Shown here piece by piece: positions 5,602 through 9,841 of a DNA stretch of 9,841 nt. How positions within the stretch are numbered: position 1 is the first letter of the stretch; each line of letters opens with the position of its first letter. The notes below the pieces were generated by a model. It was given only the letters and a program-made list of their open reading frames with translations, made no database searches and was not told the origin of the DNA. The position numbers were made by a program, and so were the translations under genes. Source of the DNA: Acidobacteriota bacterium (lineage in GTDB: Bacteria; Acidobacteriota; Aminicenantia; UBA2199); assembly GCA_021817755.1 (NCBI GenBank), contig JAKAGC010000091.1, positions 1 through 9,841 on the forward strand, given 5' to 3'.

Positions 5602-8349
5602 ATGAAAAAAATTTTAGTTTATTTATTCATTTTCATAGCGATGACATCATCGTTTTTTGTTTTCGGGGTAATACCGGAAGAGGAAAGGGCAGCTTTAATC
5701 GCTCTATATAACCAAACAAATGGAGGGAAGTGGGACAATTATTTAAGGTGGAGAACTCCGCCGCTTCATACTGACGGTTTTTCAATGCCTGGGACTGAAG
5801 CAACCTGGCATGGGATATTTGTAAAAGAAGATCATGTAATAAAAATCGATTTAAAAAAAAACAATTTAAATGGCACGTTGCCCAAAGAATTAGGAAATCT
5901 TAGTTATTTGAAGTATCTGGACTTACACTATAACCAACTAAAAGGAAATATTCCTTCCGAATTAGGTAATCTTAAAGAGCTTACTTATCTTACAATGGGG
6001 AACAATCGTTTATCCGGAAACATTCCACCTGAGTTGGGCAATTTGATCAACCTCCTTGAGATAAATTTTAGTGATAACAGTTTAAGTGGATCAATTCCTC
6101 CTCAGATAGGAAATTTGATCAATATGGTAACGCTCCGTCTTGACAACAACCGGTTAACAGGACCAATCCCTTCCGAATTAAAATTTCTTAGTTCTCTAAA
6201 AGTATTGCTTCTATCCAAAAATCAATTGGAAGGAACTATCCCTATTGAATTAGCAGATTTAAATCAACTAATTGTACTTGATCTGGGTTCCAATAATTTA
6301 ACCGGTTCCATTCCAGGTATATTGGGAAAAATGGGAAATTTAGTATGTCTTCTATTGTGTGACAATTGTTTGACAGGTGGTATTCCTCCCGAATTAAGTA
6401 ATCTCACAAAATTAAGCAGCCTATATCTTTATGGAAATCAGTTGAGTGGCGCCATTCCTGTTGAATTAGGAAAACTCGTAAATTTATCAGCCCTTTATCT
6501 AAATGATAATAACTTAACCGGGTCTATCCCTCCCGAATTAGGGGATTTAACCAATTTGTTTGAACTCAATTTGGAAAACAATAACTTGAGCGGAATCATT
6601 CCTCACAGATTGGGGAGACTTAATCAACTAAGGTATATTTATCTTTCAGGCAATCAACTAAGTGGTCCCATACCTTCACGTTTGGGAAATCTTGGAAATA
6701 TTAGACGTTTTTTCCTTAGTAAAAACCAATTGACCGGCGATATACCTGTAAATCTTATCAACCTAAAAAATGTTGTAACCTTTGATATTCGTTATAACTG
6801 TCTTACTGCGGCTGATCCGGTGCTATTAGAATGGCTTAAAAAACATGCCCCGGATTGGAATTCTGAACAAAATCAATGTGGTATTAAAACTTCAAAAATC
6901 TCCTTAAGTAGTCATTCTATCCAATTTACCAATTTTGGGCCTCAAAGCAAAAAGGTACGAATTACAAATACAGGAAAAGGGACATTGAATTGGAAAGCAT
7001 ATATAAAAAATGCGGACTGGATTGGTGTTTATCCTATATCAGGAACAGGAGATTCGACCATAACATTGAGTCCTCACTCCGATGCGGATTATGGATGCCA
7101 TGGAGGAAAAATCGAAATTGCAGATTCCAATGCGGTAAATTCCCCTCAAATAATAGATATTAGTCTCCATGTTTATCGACTTAGTGGAACAGAAGCACCA
7201 TTCGGGAATTTGGATACTCCCAGTGATGGTTCTACAGTAGAGGGAAGTATCCCAATTTCAGGTTGGGCACTCGACGATGTAGGCATTAAACGTGTTTCGT
7301 TATATTGTAATAACAGATATATCGGTGACGGTGTATTTATAAATGGAGCACGTCCGGACATCGAAATTGAATATCCCCAATATTCCCAGAAATGTAATGC
7401 GGGCTGGGGGTATATGCTTATGACCAATGCGTTAGCAAATGGTGGAAATGGGACCTACACTCTTACAGCAATAGCAGAAGATTGGGAAGGAAATTCGACC
7501 ACTTTGGGTTCAAAAACAATTTATATCGATAATAAATATTCCAAAATCCCGTTTGGTACAATCGACACTCCTATTCAAGGCGGGACTGCTTCAGGAAGAG
7601 AATTTATTAATTTCGGTTGGGCATTAACTCCCCTTCCCAATATAATCCCTTTCGACGGTTCTACCATCGATGTTACGATTGACGGGGTATTCAAAGGACA
7701 CCCGGTATATAATCGTTATCGAATGGATATTGCCTTATTCTTCAATGGATACGCCAATATCTACGGGGCAGGAGGTTATTTTAAAATCGATACCCGGAAA
7801 CTTGAGAATGGTTTACATACGATTGCCTGGAACATTACGGATTCGGAAGGAAACCGCGCAGGTATAGGCAGTAGATTTTTCACGGTTGATAACCCGGAGA
7901 ATAATAGCATAACTCCTCAAATATACAATATGGAAATTAAAGATGATTCACAGAAACCGCTTTCTATAATGAAAAATGCTTCAAATTGTACGAATCGATT
8001 TACTCGTAATCAGGAACTTTCGGAAATTCTTTTCTCAGGTGATGAATGTACGGACACATACCGGATCAAAGAATTGGAATCTATTAAAATCGCTCTTTTA
8101 TCCTCATCTACAGACATGAATTCAACAGAAGACTTAAGGCAAAATTTAGCCTCACAGATATTTGAAGGATATTTGGTAGTGGGGGATCAATTAAGGCCAT
8201 TACCTGTGGGTAGTACACTGGAACAAGAAAGCGGAACATTTTATTGGCTACCGGGGCCCGGTTTTATTGGGAAATACCATTTCGTTTTCTATGGAAAAGA
8301 CGATACAGGACAGGATTTCCGTAAAAATATCATTATTGAAATATACTAA
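5602..8349 (+). CDS. secreted plant-type LRR protein with BACON-like and Ig-like modules
   Basis: 915 residues; ATG 5602 with GGAGGA three bases upstream. Residues 1-22 are a signal peptide. Residues 25-75 resemble a plant LRR N-terminal cap (EERAALIALYNQTNGGKWD... WHGIFV). Residues 75-388 hold one leading repeat plus twelve exact 24-residue repeats of the pattern LxxLxLxxNxLxGxIPxxLGNL, capped at 389-426 ending in Cys426. Residues 427-525 resemble a BACON module (ITNTGKGTLNW, then WIGVYPISGTGDSTITLSP). Two Ig-like modules follow (about 533-643 and 649-763), opening with FGNLDTP and FGTIDTP and containing GWALDD and GWALTP. A C-terminal beta module (about 820-915) contains GTFYWLPGPGFIGKY, the 'FxWxPxxGxxGxY' style of Ig-like adhesin domains. 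There is no membrane anchor or sorting motif. It is probably extracellular and partner-binding; ligand unknown. It stands alone, converging with the minus-strand gene at 8468. Confidence 0.92.
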   Translation: MKKILVYLFIFIAMTSSFFVFGVIPEEERAALIALYNQTNGGKWDNYLRWRTPPLHTDGFSMPGTEATWHGIFVKEDHVIKIDLKKNNLNGTLPKELGNLSYLKYLDLHYNQLKGNIPSELGNLKELTYLTMGNNRLSGNIPPELGNLINLLEINFSDNSLSGSIPPQIGNLINMVTLRLDNNRLTGPIPSELKFLSSLKVLLLSKNQLEGTIPIELADLNQLIVLDLGSNNLTGSIPGILGKMGNLVCLLLCDNCLTGGIPPELSNLTKLSSLYLYGNQLSGAIPVELGKLVNLSALYLNDNNLTGSIPPELGDLTNLFELNLENNNLSGIIPHRLGRLNQLRYIYLSGNQLSGPIPSRLGNLGNIRRFFLSKNQLTGDIPVNLINLKNVVTFDIRYNCLTAADPVLLEWLKKHAPDWNSEQNQCGIKTSKISLSSHSIQFTNFGPQSKKVRITNTGKGTLNWKAYIKNADWIGVYPISGTGDSTITLSPHSDADYGCHGGKIEIADSNAVNSPQIIDISLHVYRLSGTEAPFGNLDTPSDGSTVEGSIPISGWALDDVGIKRVSLYCNNRYIGDGVFINGARPDIEIEYPQYSQKCNAGWGYMLMTNALANGGNGTYTLTAIAEDWEGNSTTLGSKTIYIDNKYSKIPFGTIDTPIQGGTASGREFINFGWALTPLPNIIPFDGSTIDVTIDGVFKGHPVYNRYRMDIALFFNGYANIYGAGGYFKIDTRKLENGLHTIAWNITDSEGNRAGIGSRFFTVDNPENNSITPQIYNMEIKDDSQKPLSIMKNASNCTNRFTRNQELSEILFSGDECTDTYRIKELESIKIALLSSSTDMNSTEDLRQNLASQIFEGYLVVGDQLRPLPVGSTLEQESGTFYWLPGPGFIGKYHFVFYGKDDTGQDFRKNIIIEIY
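5902..6765 (+). repeat. twelve 72-bp (24-codon) LRR repeats
   Basis: Protein residues 101-388 form an uninterrupted array with a fixed 24-residue period and no indel. At the DNA level the repeats are diverged, so the array is old or under selection rather than freshly expanded. Confidence 0.9.
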
Positions 8350-8364
8350 TTTCATTTCAATAAT
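8332..8364. other. 11-bp perfect inverted repeat over the LRR gene stop codon
   Basis: ATTATTGAAAT (8332-8342) and ATTTCAATAAT (8354-8364) flank an 11-base loop containing the TAA stop (8347-8349). It is AT-only apart from one G/C pair and has no T run after it. It may be a weak 3' structure between two convergent genes; no better terminator was seen in the 118-base gap 8350-8467. Confidence 0.5.
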
Positions 8365-8467
8365 CTCACCAGTTTTGAATAGTGGGTACTAATCGCACCG
8401 ATAGGTTGTACGATAGGTTCAATTTTATTCTATTCCATAGCTTACTTCTACTTTAATATGCAATCTC

Positions 8468-8992
8468 TTATTCCAATTGAAATCCAAGCCACTCGGAATC
8501 TTGACCTGAAAGAACTACCCATGTGAATGGATTATTGGGAATTGCATTTAGTGTTAAGATTTGTTTTCTCCCCAGACAAGTTGCAGTTTGTACACTCCCA
8601 TCATGTTGAGTGGCTATTATACGGGCTTCATTTCCATGACCGTTGACTTCAACTGTTATGGTACAGACCTTACAAGGTAGTTGACAAAATAAAAACATGA
8701 TGGCTGCTTCCTTTTTATTTTCTATACCCGGGGGATCTTCTTCGCTATTGAGGAGCCATAATGAAGTACCGATGCGTTTTATTCGTCCATATACTCGAAT
8801 TCCAGTCACTCTATTCAGTTTGAGAAAAACAGGAAGAACTCCGGCTGGTAATTCAGTAAACCGGAGCTTAATTTTTCCTGCATCGGAGCAGTTTGTATTA
8901 TTTCTACCGGTGCATTTGTCCTGGATGAGTAAAAGTCCTACAACCAGGATGAATAATATGAGTACCCAAAGAGTAAACGTCTTCCTTTCCAT
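8468..8992 (-). CDS. small membrane-anchored or exported protein, family not recognised
   Basis: 174 residues from the ATG at 8992, with GGGAG about ten bases upstream on the minus strand; a TTG ten codons earlier (9022) is in frame but less likely. Residues 1-23 (MERK, then FTLWVLILFILVVGLLLI) form a signal anchor or uncleaved signal peptide. The rest is predicted beta-rich, with six cysteines (27, 35, 103, 107, 110, 139), including a CxxxCxxC cluster at 103-110 suggestive of disulfides or metal binding. C35 is not preceded by a lipobox. The C-terminus ends in NPFTWVVLSGQDSEWLGFQ. I do not recognise a family. The 111-codon plus-strand frame opposite it lacks a ribosome site and is taken as a shadow. 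It lies downstream of the FG-GAP-like gene on the same strand and could be co-transcribed. Confidence 0.7.
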   Translation of the reverse strand: MERKTFTLWVLILFILVVGLLLIQDKCTGRNNTNCSDAGKIKLRFTELPAGVLPVFLKLNRVTGIRVYGRIKRIGTSLWLLNSEEDPPGIENKKEAAIMFLFCQLPCKVCTITVEVNGHGNEARIIATQHDGSVQTATCLGRKQILTLNAIPNNPFTWVVLSGQDSEWLGFQLE

Positions 8993-9036
8993 CACCCTAT
9001 ATCTCCCACAATTCAACACCAATAATATTTAAAATG

Positions 9037-9058
9037 AGGATTCAGACAAAAGAATCCT
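9037..9058. other. 7-bp hairpin upstream of the small minus-strand gene
   Basis: AGGATTC (9037-9043) and GAATCCT (9052-9058) pair perfectly around an 8-base loop, 45-66 bases before the minus-strand start at 8992. It may be a terminator-like structure for the gene to its right or a leader element; there is no clear T run on the minus strand beyond CATTTT. Confidence 0.4.
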
Positions 9059-9086
9059 TGAATAATAAGAGGGATTAGAGAAAAGA

Positions 9087-9140
9087 GGGACAGACGAAAG
9101 AATTATCTCTCCCCGCCGTTTTTATAACATTCGTCTGCCC
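9087..9140. other. long imperfect inverted repeat between the two minus-strand genes
   Basis: GGG-A-CAGACGAA (9087-9098) pairs with TTCGTCTG-CCC (9130-9140), 11 bp with one bulged A and a 31-base loop. It lies in the 215-base gap between the FG-GAP-like gene stop and the next gene. CAGACGAAAGAAT (9091-9103) is also a near-direct repeat of CAGACAAAAGAAT (9043-9055). Confidence 0.5.
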
Positions 9141-9207
9141 TTATTCTTCTCATTCCTATTGTTCTTTACCGGTAATTATCATAAAGAATCCGGTAGTATT
9201 TATAATC

Positions 9208-9841
9208 CTAGTATGGATTAAACAGAATTTTATAACGGAATGAATTATCACCCGCTGGATTATCATAGGCCATAAAAATGAATTCGGGTTTTGGATTGCT
9301 ATCGAGATTATATACAGCGATATCCGCGCCCTGACCTTCATAACCAACACCGGGTATCTGGTAATTTTGGCTCCAACTGGACGCAATACCGGCAGTATTC
9401 AAATTCCAACCGATCTTATACCGAAATGAATTGTCGCCGGATGGATTATCGTATGCCATCAGGATCATCTCTGGCCTGGGATTCCCATCGAGATTGACAA
9501 TTGAAATCCCGGCTCCCTGGCCTTCCCATCCAAGACCAGATATCTGAATACCCTGACTCCAACTGGATGCAATACCGGCAGTATTCAAATTCCATCCAAT
9601 CTTATAACGGAATGAATTGTCACCGGAAGGATTATCGTAAGCCATCAGGATCATATCTGGTCTAGGGTTTCCATCGAGATTGACAATTGAAATTCCGGCT
9701 CCCTGGCCTTCCCATCCAAGACCAGGTATCTGAATCCCCTGACTCCAACTGGATGCAATACCAGCGGCATTTAGATTCCACCCAATTTTATAACGGAACG
9801 AGTTGACGCCGGAAGGATTATCGTATGCCATTAAAGATCGG
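9208..9841 (-). CDS. FG-GAP/VCBS-like repeat protein, C-terminal part (5' end outside window)
   Basis: The minus-strand frame is open to the right edge and stops at TAG (9208-9210). The ATG at 9831 is internal, as it is the first residue of the repeat motif MAYDNP. At least 210 residues are visible: three 62-residue repeats and a 21-residue partial one ending FRYKILFNPY. Each repeat has MAYDNPSG, NSFRYKIGWNLN, a WSQ turn, GxGWEGQGA and NLDGNPRPDMIL. The last corresponds to the D-x-(N/D)-G-x-x-D loop of FG-GAP/VCBS blades, which in that family can bind calcium and build beta-propellers. The final full repeat is most diverged (GYEGQGADIAVYNLDSNPKPEF), typical of a terminal blade. Such proteins are usually exported and bind surfaces or glycans; no signal peptide can be checked here. 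Confidence 0.85.
   Translation of the reverse strand, partial: RSLMAYDNPSGVNSFRYKIGWNLNAAGIASSWSQGIQIPGLGWEGQGAGISIVNLDGNPRPDMILMAYDNPSGDNSFRYKIGWNLNTAGIASSWSQGIQISGLGWEGQGAGISIVNLDGNPRPEMILMAYDNPSGDNSFRYKIGWNLNTAGIASSWSQNYQIPGVGYEGQGADIAVYNLDSNPKPEFIFMAYDNPAGDNSFRYKILFNPY
9274..9831 (-). repeat. three tandem 186-bp units inside the FG-GAP-like gene
   Basis: Units at 9646-9831, 9460-9645 and 9274-9459. The first two are nearly identical in DNA as well as protein; the third is diverged in its second half. The array continues off the right edge and is a likely site of copy-number change or of assembly collapse. Confidence 0.9.

Noticed and set aside
8697..9032. 111-codon plus-strand ORF
   Set aside because: It lies opposite the 8468-8992 minus-strand gene, which has a signal anchor and ribosome site; the plus-strand product is low in recognisable structure.

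Overview
The window looks like a bacterial accessory region, AT-rich except for the first kinase gene, which appears more GC-rich by eye. It has large secreted repeat proteins, a eukaryote-like Ser/Thr kinase fragment, wide intergenic spaces and a tandemly duplicated upstream region. The bacterial Ig-like segments of the LRR protein and the FG-GAP-type repeats recall proteins I associate with Acidobacteriota/Aminicenantes-like and similar environmental lineages. That placement is inference, because the window has no rRNA or other marker gene.

Layout, left to right. (1) 1-682 is the C-terminal part of a Hanks-type protein kinase cut by the left edge. (2) 761-1037 is a small gene of about 91 codons that seems broken by one extra base in a G5 run. 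(3) 1047-2117 follows it closely and encodes a membrane-anchored protein whose last ~90 residues resemble an acyl/peptidyl carrier protein, except that the phosphopantetheine serine is replaced by aspartate. These three genes share a strand, and the last two are probably co-transcribed. (4) 2118-2996 is mostly non-coding, with a possible decayed minus-strand gene. (5) 2997-3560 encodes a YdeI/OmpD-associated family protein. (6) 3627-4660 holds three tandem copies of a ~357-bp unit. Each unit has a GC-stem hairpin, a set of GGTC-type motifs at fixed spacing, a conserved TATACT box and a short ORF start. The third copy runs directly into (7), a small secreted helical protein at 4670-5176 that has its own intrinsic terminator. 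(8) 5602-8349 encodes a 915-residue secreted protein with plant-type 24-residue leucine-rich repeats, a BACON-like module and Ig-like modules. (9) On the minus strand are a small membrane-anchored or secreted beta-rich protein of unknown family (8468-8992) and the C-terminal end of a protein made of near-identical 62-residue FG-GAP-like repeats (9208 to the right edge).

The right half is dominated by envelope or extracellular proteins likely to bind partners or surfaces. The left half looks like a signalling group (kinase plus membrane-anchored carrier-like protein). The strongest candidates for undescribed biology are the tandem promoter/leader unit at 3627-4660 and the membrane-anchored, serine-less carrier domain beside a kinase. 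No tRNA, rRNA, CRISPR array or recognisable transposase was seen.
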